DNA of 20,046 bases from CARZYU01 sp964370085 (GCA_964370085.1 CAYJHI010000021.1:1-20046), one strand, 5' to 3'. Numbered from the stretch's first letter, positions 7,383 through 14,984 are shown. Notes: generated by a model from the sequence alone, not told the origin. Program-made: numbers and translations.

Positions 7383-8537
7383 TTAGATGTTATTATTTAG
7401 CCATATAGTTGGGTATCCAATATATTTAATACTGTATACTACTTTTCCGATAATCATATCTTGTGTGACAAACCAACTATCTTCTGTATAATTGTTATCA
7501 CCCTTTGTAGTGTACTTTATTTCACCATCTATTTCTTCTATTTTTACAATTCTATGCACAACCACTTTATTGGTGTGTTCAAATACTAGTATATCTCCTA
7601 TTTGTAACTCGTTCATTTCATCTTCTGCTAATTTTAAAACAACTGCAACGTCACCAACATCTAGTGCTGGTTCCATTGATCCAGAACCTATACTTAATGC
7701 ATAGATTTTGAATAATCCACTTGTTAAAACTATCATCGCACACATTAATAAGATTATTATAATGGTAATTATACGACTTAGTAGACTAACTTTACTAGAT
7801 TCTACTGTCTTTGTAAATTCTTTCTTATCCTTTTTTTTCGCCATTAGTTTATACGATATGTACATTATTATTAATGGAATTAAGAACAAGAAAATTGCAG
7901 ACAAATAATCTCCTAAATTTGGTATGATAGGTACTAAGAAAATACTTACTTCCATAATTAAGCGATATACTATATTCGGTAAATAACCATAGTCTTTAAC
8001 TAAATATGTTAACATTATGTTATTAGCTATACTTGGTAAAACAATCAATGCCAGTATAGTAACTAGTTGATAATTATTACTAAAGTCAAACGTTGTTGTT
8101 TTTAGCGATATATCTAGTAATATAAATATTGTCGTTAATCCAAGTAATAGTATTTTATTATCTGGTCCTATTTTTTTAGCAAATGCATATCTTGTGACTT
8201 CTGATAGTATTATTAAAACTGCTATTGGCACTATATTAGTTAAGATACTTAAAGGTTCTAAATTGTAAATAGTTTTTGAAAAACCTAAAAATATTCCTAC
8301 TATATATATTAGCATTTGATAAGATATGGTAAAGATAACAATATTCATAACCATTTCTTTACGATATCTATTTTTATCTTTTTCGAATCCAACAAGTAAT
8401 TTAATAACTAATAGTATTATTACTAAAAATGTTGAAATAATAAAAGGGTTACTTTGTTTTACAAACAATATATTAAGAATTAAAAGTATTGCTGCTGTTA
8501 TTTCTGTAAGCAATAATATAATTGCACTTCTTTTCAT
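7383..8537 (-). CDS. sipW: Polytopic SipW-type signal peptidase I
   Basis: This membrane protease removes signal peptides from the cognate exported proteins. The C-terminal peptidase domain has the catalytic serine in GSGSMEP (Ser287), the GDILVFEH strand, and VVHRIV with His328 where typical bacterial enzymes have lysine. TKGDNNYTED with Asp347 follows. A Ser/His dyad is the hallmark of the SipW/ER-type branch. SipW of B. subtilis is about 190 residues; this one is 384 because the first ~235 residues add about seven extra membrane helices before the usual anchor helix (about 254-276). Such an N-terminal multi-helix extension is unusual and might position substrate. The gene lies 84 bases after the second exported-protein gene, across a hairpin, and overlaps no neighbour. 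The ribosome site is AAGGTGATGAT. Confidence 0.92.
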   Translation of the reverse strand: MKRSAIILLLTEITAAILLILNILFVKQSNPFIISTFLVIILLVIKLLVGFEKDKNRYRKEMVMNIVIFTISYQMLIYIVGIFLGFSKTIYNLEPLSILTNIVPIAVLIILSEVTRYAFAKKIGPDNKILLLGLTTIFILLDISLKTTTFDFSNNYQLVTILALIVLPSIANNIMLTYLVKDYGYLPNIVYRLIMEVSIFLVPIIPNLGDYLSAIFLFLIPLIIMYISYKLMAKKKDKKEFTKTVESSKVSLLSRIITIIIILLMCAMIVLTSGLFKIYALSIGSGSMEPALDVGDVAVVLKLAEDEMNELQIGDILVFEHTNKVVVHRIVKIEEIDGEIKYTTKGDNNYTEDSWFVTQDMIIGKVVYSIKYIGYPTIWLNNNI

Positions 8538-8572
8538 ATCATCACCTTCTATTATTGTTTTATATAAATAGT

Positions 8573-8606
8573 GAAAATAAGTACATAGAATTCTGTACTT
8601 ATTTTC
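8573..8606 (-). terminator. Intergenic hairpin (attenuator or RNA stabiliser)
   Basis: A perfect 12-bp stem GAAAATAAGTAC / GTACTTATTTTC (8573-8584, 8595-8606) encloses a 10-base AT-rich loop between the second exported-protein gene and sipW. On the minus strand it is followed by ACTATTTATATAAAAC rather than a clean U run, so termination is probably partial. It could also protect the 3' end of the upstream message. Confidence 0.65.
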
Positions 8607-8621
8607 GTATCATTATCTATA

Positions 8622-9209
8622 TTACGCTTGGTCATAAATAAGTGTAGTTGTTCCAACTGTGATAGTTACAACGTCTGAAGGTAATTTATCAGCTGTTATA
8701 GTATCTAGGTATGTAATTGTTAGTTTTAAACTAGCCACACCTGTTGTATTTGCTAATGAATCTCCAATATTAATTCCTGATCCATCTGCATATGTTACTG
8801 TATGTGTAATAAATGGGCAAACGTTATCTGCATCAGTTGTAGCATTTGCTCCTGTTCCTGTACATGTAATCAAACCTGGAGTAATGCTTCTTACTTCTGC
8901 ATCGAATGTTCCTGTGTTTTGTACATCAAATGTATATGACACTGAATCTCCTGGTTCGTTTAATACTACTTCATATCCTTCAATTGCTGTTGTTCCGTTT
9001 AATTGTGGTGCAACAGTTTCACTAGCAGATCCACCTAATGAAGCTGCTCCTAGGTTAGCGAATTGAATATTCCATCTTGAAGATGTTACTTGCCCTTCCC
9101 CACCAATTGTTAATGTACGACTGAATGCCGCGAAACCTAATGATAATCCTCCGACAGCTACAAAGATAGCTATCATTACTAATGTTCTGATTTGTCTTTC
9201 TGTTTTCAT
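8622..9209 (-). CDS. SipW-dependent exported TasA-like protein, copy 2
   Basis: The 195-residue protein has a SipW-cognate-class signal: basic N-terminus, hydrophobic core (about 8-28), and the LGFAAFSRTLTI junction where SipW would cut near residues 27-29. The mature part is beta-rich and rich in Thr, Gly and Ser, with the SRWNIQF and NTGTFDAEV blocks seen in TasA/camelysin-like proteins. Cys116 and Cys131 flank a CTGTGANATTD loop and may form a disulfide. It shares these blocks and cysteine spacing with the gene just upstream, so the two are paralogues. In B. subtilis TasA forms biofilm fibres; a surface fibre or appendage role here is inference. The ribosome site is AAGGAG, seven bases before ATG. 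The gap to the upstream paralogue is 32 bases. Confidence 0.85.
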   Translation of the reverse strand: MKTERQIRTLVMIAIFVAVGGLSLGFAAFSRTLTIGGEGQVTSSRWNIQFANLGAASLGGSASETVAPQLNGTTAIEGYEVVLNEPGDSVSYTFDVQNTGTFDAEVRSITPGLITCTGTGANATTDADNVCPFITHTVTYADGSGINIGDSLANTTGVASLKLTITYLDTITADKLPSDVVTITVGTTTLIYDQA

Positions 9210-9241
9210 CTTTTTCTCCTTATTTTTTTGTTATTTGCAAA

Positions 9242-9814
9242 CTATGGGGCTTGTACGTAAACAATACTCAAGCCTAAGTCAGTTATATTAACTGTCTCCT
9301 CTGGTTTGTCATCTGTAGTATAGGTGTATCGTAGTTTGATTTTTTTTGTCTCACCAGCATCTAGTGTATTCCCTGTTGCTATGGCTGTTCCATCTTCATA
9401 GGTCATTAGACTTACAAAATTGCCACATACAAGGGCTTCGTCAGTTGCTGCATTTGCTCCTGATCCTGTACATGTTGGTGTTAACAATTGTACTGTGTCG
9501 ATTACTGCATCAAACGTTCCGTTATTCACTATATCAACTTCATATTCCACATAAGCGTCTAATCCATTGAAAGTAATGTTGAAGCCTGAAATAGTTGCTA
9601 CATCTGAATCTAAGCTTGGAGCTTGATTTTCAGTAGCATTGTTTAAATCAGCCTGTACAATATTTTTAAAACTAATATTCCATGAGCTTGGGTTTATATA
9701 TGTTGTTCCTTCAATGTTTAACGTTACAGTTATACTTGCATAGGCAACTGTTATTCCCCATACGACTAATCCAGCACATAGTAGCACTGATAGTAATATT
9801 TTTTTTGTCCTCAT
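9242..9814 (-). CDS. SipW-dependent exported TasA-like protein, copy 1
   Basis: The 190-residue protein has an N-terminal signal (MRTKK, hydrophobic 6-26, then AYASITVTL) and a beta-rich mature domain. Matching blocks with the downstream paralogue are SSWNISF (43-49), NNGTFDA (97-103), the Cys115-Cys130 loop CTGSGANAATDEALVC, and a TYEDGTAIATGNTL stretch. The cysteine spacing (14 residues between) is the same in both. It is the promoter-proximal gene of the cassette. It is more acidic and has a different signal junction (YAS rather than FAAFS), so it may be a minor or adaptor subunit like TapA, but that is a guess. Four genes run in order: copy 1, copy 2, sipW, DUF5305-like. Confidence 0.85.
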   Translation of the reverse strand: MRTKKILLSVLLCAGLVVWGITVAYASITVTLNIEGTTYINPSSWNISFKNIVQADLNNATENQAPSLDSDVATISGFNITFNGLDAYVEYEVDIVNNGTFDAVIDTVQLLTPTCTGSGANAATDEALVCGNFVSLMTYEDGTAIATGNTLDAGETKKIKLRYTYTTDDKPEETVNITDLGLSIVYVQAP

Positions 9815-9869
9815 GTTTTATTCACCTACATATTAGTTTAACCAATACCTTCCTCTACTATTCTTATTA

Positions 9870-9898
9870 ATTATAGCATTACGATATTTCTTTGTAAA
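9870..9898 (-). promoter_or_regulatory. Promoter of the SipW export cassette
   Basis: On the minus strand, TTTACA (9898-9893), a 17-bp spacer and the extended -10 TGCTATAAT (9878-9870) form a strong promoter. The start would be near 9863, giving a leader of about 50 bases, longer than most in this window. Confidence 0.78.
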
Positions 9899-9935
9899 TT
9901 GTTTTTATTTTTTTTACACTAGTTTACATCTATAT

Positions 9936-10667
9936 TCATTCTTTTTTTGTATATTCGTTTATATTATACCCTTCTTTTAATTCAATAAACTTAGATATTC
10001 TAGGATGTATAGCTTTTTTTGGACAACTATATATACATTTCATGCACATCATACACTTAAATTTAAATTTGATTTTTTTCTTTAGTGTAATATTTTTCTT
10101 AGAACAAGTTTTAATACACAGCCCACATTTGATACATTGTTTATTTGCATAAAGTTCTAATCCAAATAACCTTACAAATAAACTTTCTATATAATGAACA
10201 TTAGAGATGATCCTAATATGCAGTGGTATCTTTACATTAGTATTAATATTTTTTCTAATATTATTAGCAATTAGTTCTATTTCTTCTATACTTTCTTTTA
10301 TTATTTTTTCCCCATATTCTTGTGGAAACTTTTTTACTATAGTTAATGGCATTGCTAAAATTTTATAAACTCCTATTTCTATTTTCTCTTTTTGTGCTTT
10401 TTTTATTAGATGATAACCTGCTGCCTGATTGATAGAGCCTGTTGTGCATCCTACTGCTATGACACTTAGTTTCTTGATGTTTTTAATTTGACTTTTTAAA
10501 AAAAGAGGTACTTTAAAAGCATGAATAGAACTCATAATGATTAGATGTTCACAATCTATAAGGTGATCTTCATAAATTATATTACAATCTAGTTTTTCTT
10601 TTAATATATTTGCTAAATAACTTGTATTACCTGTTGGACTGAACACTAGTATTTGATATTTATTCAT
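9936..10667 (-). CDS. EFR1-type flavodoxin-ferredoxin fusion protein
   Basis: The 243-residue protein pairs an N-terminal flavodoxin-like domain (about 1-145) with a C-terminal 2[4Fe-4S] ferredoxin domain. The phosphate-binding loop of FMN is visible as FSPTGNTSYLA (9-19), and AVGCTTG forms a later flavin loop. The clusters are bound by Cys178/181/184/188 and Cys205/208/211/215, each C-x2-C-x2-C-x3-C. This arrangement is that of EFR1-family proteins, thought to shuttle electrons between flavin and iron-sulfur partners in anaerobes; the partner is unknown. The ribosome site AAGGAG is seven bases before the ATG at 10667. It ends in TGA, which argues for the standard code. It is separated from the thioredoxin-rhodanese gene by a terminator and 135 bases. 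Its own promoter is not clear. Confidence 0.88.
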   Translation of the reverse strand: MNKYQILVFSPTGNTSYLANILKEKLDCNIIYEDHLIDCEHLIIMSSIHAFKVPLFLKSQIKNIKKLSVIAVGCTTGSINQAAGYHLIKKAQKEKIEIGVYKILAMPLTIVKKFPQEYGEKIIKESIEEIELIANNIRKNINTNVKIPLHIRIISNVHYIESLFVRLFGLELYANKQCIKCGLCIKTCSKKNITLKKKIKFKFKCMMCMKCIYSCPKKAIHPRISKFIELKEGYNINEYTKKE

Positions 10668-10780
10668 TTTATTCTCCTTAGAATTGTTTTTTTACAACTT
10701 TTTTTCCTTAGTTTTGGATGTTGTTATTCAGAAAAATATTGTCATATTTTATTACTACTCTTTCCTATTATATAATAACA

Positions 10781-10806
10781 TAAAAAAAGCAACTACTGCT
10801 AGTTAC
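10781..10806 (-). terminator. Terminator of the thioredoxin-rhodanese gene
   Basis: On the minus strand a 7-bp stem GTAACTA / TAGTTGC with a GCAG loop (10806-10789) is followed by TTTTTTTA. The stop codon (10803-10805) lies inside the stem. Confidence 0.83.
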
Positions 10807-11549
10807 TTTACTAATTCTAAATTTTGGTTATTAATTCCACCTAGGTCATATATATTTGTATATCCCAAATCAATTAATTTATTTACTGCCTCTTTGCTTC
10901 TTGTTCCACTTTGACAATAAAGATATAGTAAACTATCTTTATCTGAATATTTTTTTGTTATACTCTCTATTTCATCTAAAGGAATGTTGACACTTTCTTT
11001 TAAATGGCCTTCGTTATATTCAGCATTTGTTCTTACATCAATAATTATACCTTGTTCATCTAATTTATACATTTCTTCAAAAGTTAATGTTTGATAACTT
11101 GTATCTTCTTTATAAACATCATAACTATTTTCATCAAGATTATTAATTGCAGCTTTTATATCTTCATCATATACTGAAGCATATCCTGAAAATGTTTCTT
11201 CTCCTATGATCATATATGGAACTCCTGTAGCTTCCTCACCCATTTTTGTAGATAATTCTTTCATGAACTCTTCATTTGATTCATTATACCAAGTCTCAAA
11301 CATATTTAAAGTGAATTTGCTTTTATAATCTTCTGGTAATTCATTAATAAACTCTTTTAAGTTTTCACAATGAGAACACCCATCTCCCCAAAATAAATAA
11401 ATATTTGGTTTTTCTTCAAATGTTATATCTTCTACACTCGTTACTACTTTCAAACCTTCTGGAGTAGTATCTAAAATACTGGTTGTTACTATTAATGCTA
11501 TTATACTAATTGTTATTAGTCCTATTAAAATTATTATATTTTTTTTCAT
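10803..11549 (-). CDS. Membrane-anchored thioredoxin-rhodanese fusion
   Basis: The 248-residue protein has one N-terminal membrane helix (about 4-25), then a thioredoxin-like domain with the redox motif CSHC (58-61) in FWGDGCSHCENL and the cis-proline GVPYM (about 109-113). A rhodanese domain follows (about 155-248) with IIDVRTNAEYNEGHL and the active-site loop CQSGTRS (Cys212). The catalytic parts should face outside. Thioredoxin folds move disulfides and rhodaneses carry persulfide sulfur, so a combined extracytoplasmic thiol/sulfur role is likely, but the substrate is unknown. The start is the ATG at 11549, with GAGGTGG five bases before it. A GTG at 11558 in frame is part of that ribosome site. 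It follows the membrane XRE regulator gene in the same direction. Confidence 0.87.
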   Translation of the reverse strand: MKKNIIILIGLITISIIALIVTTSILDTTPEGLKVVTSVEDITFEEKPNIYLFWGDGCSHCENLKEFINELPEDYKSKFTLNMFETWYNESNEEFMKELSTKMGEEATGVPYMIIGEETFSGYASVYDEDIKAAINNLDENSYDVYKEDTSYQTLTFEEMYKLDEQGIIIDVRTNAEYNEGHLKESVNIPLDEIESITKKYSDKDSLLYLYCQSGTRSKEAVNKLIDLGYTNIYDLGGINNQNLELVK

Positions 11550-11604
11550 CTCTTCCACCTCGTATTAATTTTCTCATTAATACCCCTATTATGAAATAAC
11601 TTTG

Positions 11605-11632
11605 AAGTTGAAAGTGTTCAACTTATAGTTGA
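11605..11632. repeat. Overlapping inverted repeats (possible operator or RNA switch)
   Basis: AAGTTGAA-AGTG-TTCAACTT (11605-11624) is a perfect 8-4-8 inverted repeat. TCAACT-TAT-AGTTGA (11618-11632) is a second one that shares the middle arm. The two stems cannot form at once. They lie right after the XRE gene stop and upstream of the thioredoxin-rhodanese gene. There is no U-tract, so they are not an ordinary terminator. Confidence 0.55.
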
Positions 11633-11633
11633 G

Positions 11634-12350
11634 TTATTGTTCATTTTCACAAATACATCCTTCTGTAAAAGTAAATGGTATTTGAAAAGTGTTTGTTTTT
11701 GCTTCTTCATTCATTGCAATGGCCTCTATATATAAATCATTGGATTCGTAAGATTTACAACTTGCTTCATAGTTGACTATATTAAAACTCACTTCTTTAA
11801 TTAAATCTTTAAATAAGCTGTTATTTTCATTTATAATATGATGCTCGTCAATAAGAATTAATTGGTCTTTATTTTTTTCATATAGATTGAATGTTATTTC
11901 TTTATATACTTCTTCATTTTCTTTACCTGTATATTCAATGTTAGATACATATATCGATGAGGCATTACTATTAAAAACAACACAACCATTAACAGTAAAA
12001 TCATTTGAATCAGTTGAGATTAGTTTTAAAATTAGACTGTCATCTTTTAAGATGAAAAATAAAGATAAACCAATTGTTAAACAAATTAGAATTATTATTA
12101 TAATTGTTTTTTTGTTGTTTTTTTCTTTTTTTGTTTGTTGTTTTAGAACACCATTTAATAAACTTTCTAAATCGACATTAAACTCTTCTGCTATTTGTTT
12201 TAATATTGCTATATCAGGAATGTTTTTACCATTTTCCCACTTTGAAACCGCTTGAAAGGTTACACTTAATTGATCTGCAAATTGTTTTTGAGTTAGATTG
12301 TTTTGCTGTCTTAATTCTTTTATTACTTTTGCAATATTACTATTATCCAT
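11634..12350 (-). CDS. Membrane-bound XRE-family regulator with cysteine-bearing outer domain
   Basis: Residues ~5-66 are a Cro/CI-type helix-turn-helix domain (IKELRQQNNLTQKQFADQL, then VSKWENGKNIPD). A Lys-rich linker, one membrane helix (about 82-101) and an outer domain of ~135 residues follow. The outer domain has four cysteines (123, 198, 232, 234 in this numbering), two of them in a C-I-C pair near the C-terminus. A DNA-binding domain tethered to the membrane suggests direct signalling from outside to the promoter. The cysteines suggest a disulfide- or metal-responsive sensor, which is inference. The second of two adjacent ATGs (12350) is preferred, six bases from AGGAG; the first is only three away. 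The gene precedes the thioredoxin-rhodanese gene and may control it. Confidence 0.85.
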   Translation of the reverse strand: MDNSNIAKVIKELRQQNNLTQKQFADQLSVTFQAVSKWENGKNIPDIAILKQIAEEFNVDLESLLNGVLKQQTKKEKNNKKTIIIIILICLTIGLSLFFILKDDSLILKLISTDSNDFTVNGCVVFNSNASSIYVSNIEYTGKENEEVYKEITFNLYEKNKDQLILIDEHHIINENNSLFKDLIKEVSFNIVNYEASCKSYESNDLYIEAIAMNEEAKTNTFQIPFTFTEGCICENEQ

Positions 12351-12376
12351 CATGTACTCCTTTATTTAGTAAAATC

Positions 12377-12385
12377 ATTATATCA
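12377..12385 (-). promoter_or_regulatory. Extended -10 promoter of the XRE gene
   Basis: TGATATAAT on the minus strand (12385-12377), about 27 bases before the start codon. No good -35 is visible. It lies in the short gap after the MATE-kinase gene, where I see no terminator. Confidence 0.6.
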
Positions 12386-12417
12386 TATAAATTAGTTAAT
12401 ATTATCGGTTTTATTAC

Positions 12418-14355
12418 TTACATCTTTTTAATCGTTTTTTCAATTAAACTAACACATTCTTTAACTGTTACTTTGGATGTATCTAAAGACAAATTATAAT
12501 TATTTAAATTATCTCTTTTTTTACCTGTATAAGTACTGTAATACCTTTTTCTTTTTTTATCTATGTTATTTATTTGTTTTTTTATAAGTTCTTCGTCTTT
12601 TTCATTATTATCTTTTTCTATACACCTTTTTATTTTATGGTCAATATTAGAAGAATAGATAAATACTTTGAACGGATTGAATTCATCTAGTAAATGGTCT
12701 GAGCATCTTCCTACAAAAATAGCATTTCCATTCATTGCTAATCTTCTTATTAATTCGGCTTGTTTAAATTGTACGTTGTTATTTACTAAATGTTTATGAT
12801 TTTTAAACGTATTGGCAAATGTTAAATTATAGTGATGAAGACTATGTTTTTCACTTATTTTATCAATATAGTTTTTATCAAGATTCATATCACTAGCAAT
12901 CATGTTAATTATTTCTTCATCGTAATAATTGTATCCTAGAGCATCTGCAAGTCTCTTACCTACTTCTCTTCCTCCTGATGCAAATTCTCTTTCAATAGTG
13001 ATGATGTTTAAATCTTCATTAGGTTTATCTTTGTAGTTTTTAGAATACATGTATTTTGTTTTGTATTTATTAAGGTAATAGATTGAAATAAAGAATGTTA
13101 AGAACTCTGCGAGAGGTATAGCAATCCATACTCCTGTTACTCCTATTAGATTAGGTAGCACTAATAAGCAAATTGTGATAAGAATGAAAGTTCTTAGAAA
13201 TGATAATAAAGCCGATACTAATCCGTTAGAGTATGCAGTGAACATAGCGGATGTATATATATTTAGTCCTGCAAAGATAAAACTGATAGCAAATAGACTC
13301 AAACCTTCTTTAGTTAAGTTATATACTGGCGAAGAGGAATCTGTAAAGATAGATGCAATAGGTTCTGATAGAATAATTGCTGCAATTGTTGAAGTTAGTG
13401 AAAAGATTAATACTAACTTTATACTTGTCTTAAATATCTTCTTTAAGTTTTTACTATTTTGTTCACCATAATTAAAACTGATTACTGGAGATATCCCCAT
13501 AGAGTAACCCATAAAGATGGCGTTTAATAGTAACTGTGAATAAATGATAACAGTTATAGCAGCTACTCCATCATTTCCTATTAAGTTAAGCATCGATACA
13601 TTAAATAAAAATGTTGTAATAGCCATCGCTATATTACTAACCATTTCGCTCGATCCATTTAAGCAAGTGTTTTTTAATACTTTTAAATTAATTTTAAACT
13701 TTGTGAAATGTAGATTGTCATTTTTATTAAAGAAGATGATCATTCCTATTACAAAAGGAACAAAGTATCCTAACCCAGTTGCAAGAGCAGCACCAGATAT
13801 TCCCATATTAAAGGTTTCAATAAAAACATAGTCAAGAACAATATTAGTTATTCCTCCTGCCAACATGGATATTAGAGTTAATCCTGGTTTATTAGCAGTT
13901 ACTAGTGCTGTTTGAAATATTATTTGGATAATTAAGAATGGTAAAAACATTAGTATTAATCCTAAGTAATCTTTGCAGTAGGTATATATTTCATTATTGG
14001 CTTGTAATAGATTTAAAATTGCATCTAGGTTTAAATAAAAGATTACGGATATTACTATACCTAGTATTCCTCCTACTACAGTTATTAAAGTAAAGTTAGA
14101 TTTGGCTTCTTTCTTTTTACCTTCTCCTAGTAATTTTGCAATAATAGCATTTCCACCTGTTGCTAACATAAGAGCTAGAGCAATAATAATAGATATAGCT
14201 GGATAGACAACATTAATGGCCGATAAAGCATCTTCTCCTACTAAGTTTGATACAAATATACCATCAACCATTGTATAAAAAGACATAAATACCATTGTAA
14301 AAATAACTGGTAAAGTAAATAATATTATATTTTTTAAACGCATGTTTTTGATCAT
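12418..14355 (-). CDS. MATE transporter fused to cytidylate-kinase-like domain
   Basis: The 645-residue protein has two parts. Residues ~1-430 are a MATE-family transporter with about twelve membrane helices, beginning LFTLPVIFTMVFMSFYTMVDGIFV and with the repeated-half pattern expected of cation-coupled multidrug exporters. After a linker ending near residue 445, residues ~450-645 match the cytidylate-kinase-like AAA_26 family: IITIEREFASGGREVGKRLADALGYNYYDEEII, then the AIFVGRCSDHLL strand and a long basic helical lid (KKRKRYYSTYTGKK). The kinase part lacks the classical GxxGxGKS/T loop but has the SGGRE form usual for its family. The frame runs unbroken through the junction (about 13020), so it is a real fusion. 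True cmk is encoded separately at 16055. The function of the kinase-like part and its link to transport are unknown. The ribosome site GGAG is seven bases before ATG. Confidence 0.92.
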   Translation of the reverse strand: MIKNMRLKNIILFTLPVIFTMVFMSFYTMVDGIFVSNLVGEDALSAINVVYPAISIIIALALMLATGGNAIIAKLLGEGKKKEAKSNFTLITVVGGILGIVISVIFYLNLDAILNLLQANNEIYTYCKDYLGLILMFLPFLIIQIIFQTALVTANKPGLTLISMLAGGITNIVLDYVFIETFNMGISGAALATGLGYFVPFVIGMIIFFNKNDNLHFTKFKINLKVLKNTCLNGSSEMVSNIAMAITTFLFNVSMLNLIGNDGVAAITVIIYSQLLLNAIFMGYSMGISPVISFNYGEQNSKNLKKIFKTSIKLVLIFSLTSTIAAIILSEPIASIFTDSSSPVYNLTKEGLSLFAISFIFAGLNIYTSAMFTAYSNGLVSALLSFLRTFILITICLLVLPNLIGVTGVWIAIPLAEFLTFFISIYYLNKYKTKYMYSKNYKDKPNEDLNIITIEREFASGGREVGKRLADALGYNYYDEEIINMIASDMNLDKNYIDKISEKHSLHHYNLTFANTFKNHKHLVNNNVQFKQAELIRRLAMNGNAIFVGRCSDHLLDEFNPFKVFIYSSNIDHKIKRCIEKDNNEKDEELIKKQINNIDKKRKRYYSTYTGKKRDNLNNYNLSLDTSKVTVKECVSLIEKTIKKM

Positions 14356-14375
14356 TGTATCACTCCTGTTTACAT

Positions 14376-14384
14376 ATTATAGCA
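14376..14384 (-). promoter_or_regulatory. Extended -10 promoter of the MATE-kinase gene
   Basis: TGCTATAAT on the minus strand (14384-14376), ending 20 bases before the ATG. It sits directly after the CYTH terminator, so the gene has its own transcript. Confidence 0.65.
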
Positions 14385-14413
14385 TATAAAAACTAACCAT
14401 TTCTAGTTAGTTT
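14384..14413 (-). terminator. Terminator of the CYTH gene
   Basis: On the minus strand a 10-bp stem (AAACTAACTA / TGGTTAGTTT, one G-U pair) closed by a GAAA tetraloop (14413-14390) is followed by TTATATG. The CYTH stop codon (14405-14403) lies in the hairpin. The short U tract is modest. Confidence 0.75.
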
Positions 14414-14948
14414 CGAACTTTAATTCTTTTATTTTAGTATAGTCAATATTATATACTTGTTGATAGATTGAACCACAATTTAAAAAAGTAGTTTTTTCTT
14501 TAGAAATATTTAATAAATCTAATACTTCTATTACTTCTTGTTCACTTGGACCTTCTATTTCTAGATAGGGTGGAATTAATGGCCATGAATCAATATCTAT
14601 TTCGACATTTTTATAACGATATCTAATTCTTTTATTTTCTTGATAATTATTATACTTATATCCCATTACTCTAAGCAGTTCATTTGTTTTATTAAAATCA
14701 TCTACTTCTATTTCTAATTCTTCTGTTCCTTCAATGTTTTCTTCGTTAGTTATTTTTTTGTAAGTTAAAGTTATTTCTTTTCCATCTGTTCTTAGTCTTA
14801 ACCACTCATCTTCTTTTTCTGGAATCATATCATAAACATATCTTTGATAGTTCATTTCTTTTTCAAAAGTTGCACCTATCTCTTTAATTTGTCTAGTTAT
14901 TTGTTCAACGTCTATTTCTAGTACTCTGATTTCATATTCTATATTCAT
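14403..14948 (-). CDS. CYTH-domain protein (CyaB/ThTPase-like)
   Basis: The 181-residue protein is a single CYTH (triphosphate tunnel) domain. The N-terminal signature ExExK/R is present as EYEIR (4-8), followed by strands with alternating charged residues that line the tunnel: DEWLRLRTDGKEITLTYKK, EELEIEVDDF, RIRYRYKNVEIDIDSWP and PYLEIEGPSEQEV. Family members hydrolyse triphosphates such as thiamine triphosphate or inorganic tripolyphosphate, or act as class IV adenylate cyclases. The sequence alone does not separate these, though the domain length and EIEG strand fit the CyaB-like subgroup. It is divergent from the EEP phosphohydrolase gene across a 68-base gap. The ribosome site is AAAGGAAAT. 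Confidence 0.87.
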   Translation of the reverse strand: MNIEYEIRVLEIDVEQITRQIKEIGATFEKEMNYQRYVYDMIPEKEDEWLRLRTDGKEITLTYKKITNEENIEGTEELEIEVDDFNKTNELLRVMGYKYNNYQENKRIRYRYKNVEIDIDSWPLIPPYLEIEGPSEQEVIEVLDLLNISKEKTTFLNCGSIYQQVYNIDYTKIKELKFETN

Positions 14949-14984
14949 AAGATTTCCTTTCTATTTATATTGTAACACAGTTTA

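Noticed and set aside
9346..9870. Plus-strand frames across the TasA-like gene and its promoter region
   Set aside because: They are antisense shadows of a well-supported minus-strand gene, with Leu/His-rich composition and no ribosome sites.
9936..9938. Possible Mycoplasma-type code (TGA as Trp)
   Set aside because: TGA ends two well-formed genes (9936-9938 and 19473-19475), and all visible tryptophans are TGG.
10680..10710. Hairpin with T run upstream of the EFR1 gene
   Set aside because: The stem is about 4 bp and no gene on that strand ends there.
12418..13020. Separate cytidylate kinase gene within the MATE fusion
   Set aside because: The frame continues without a stop or ribosome site across the junction, and true cmk lies at 16055, so it is a domain of the fusion.
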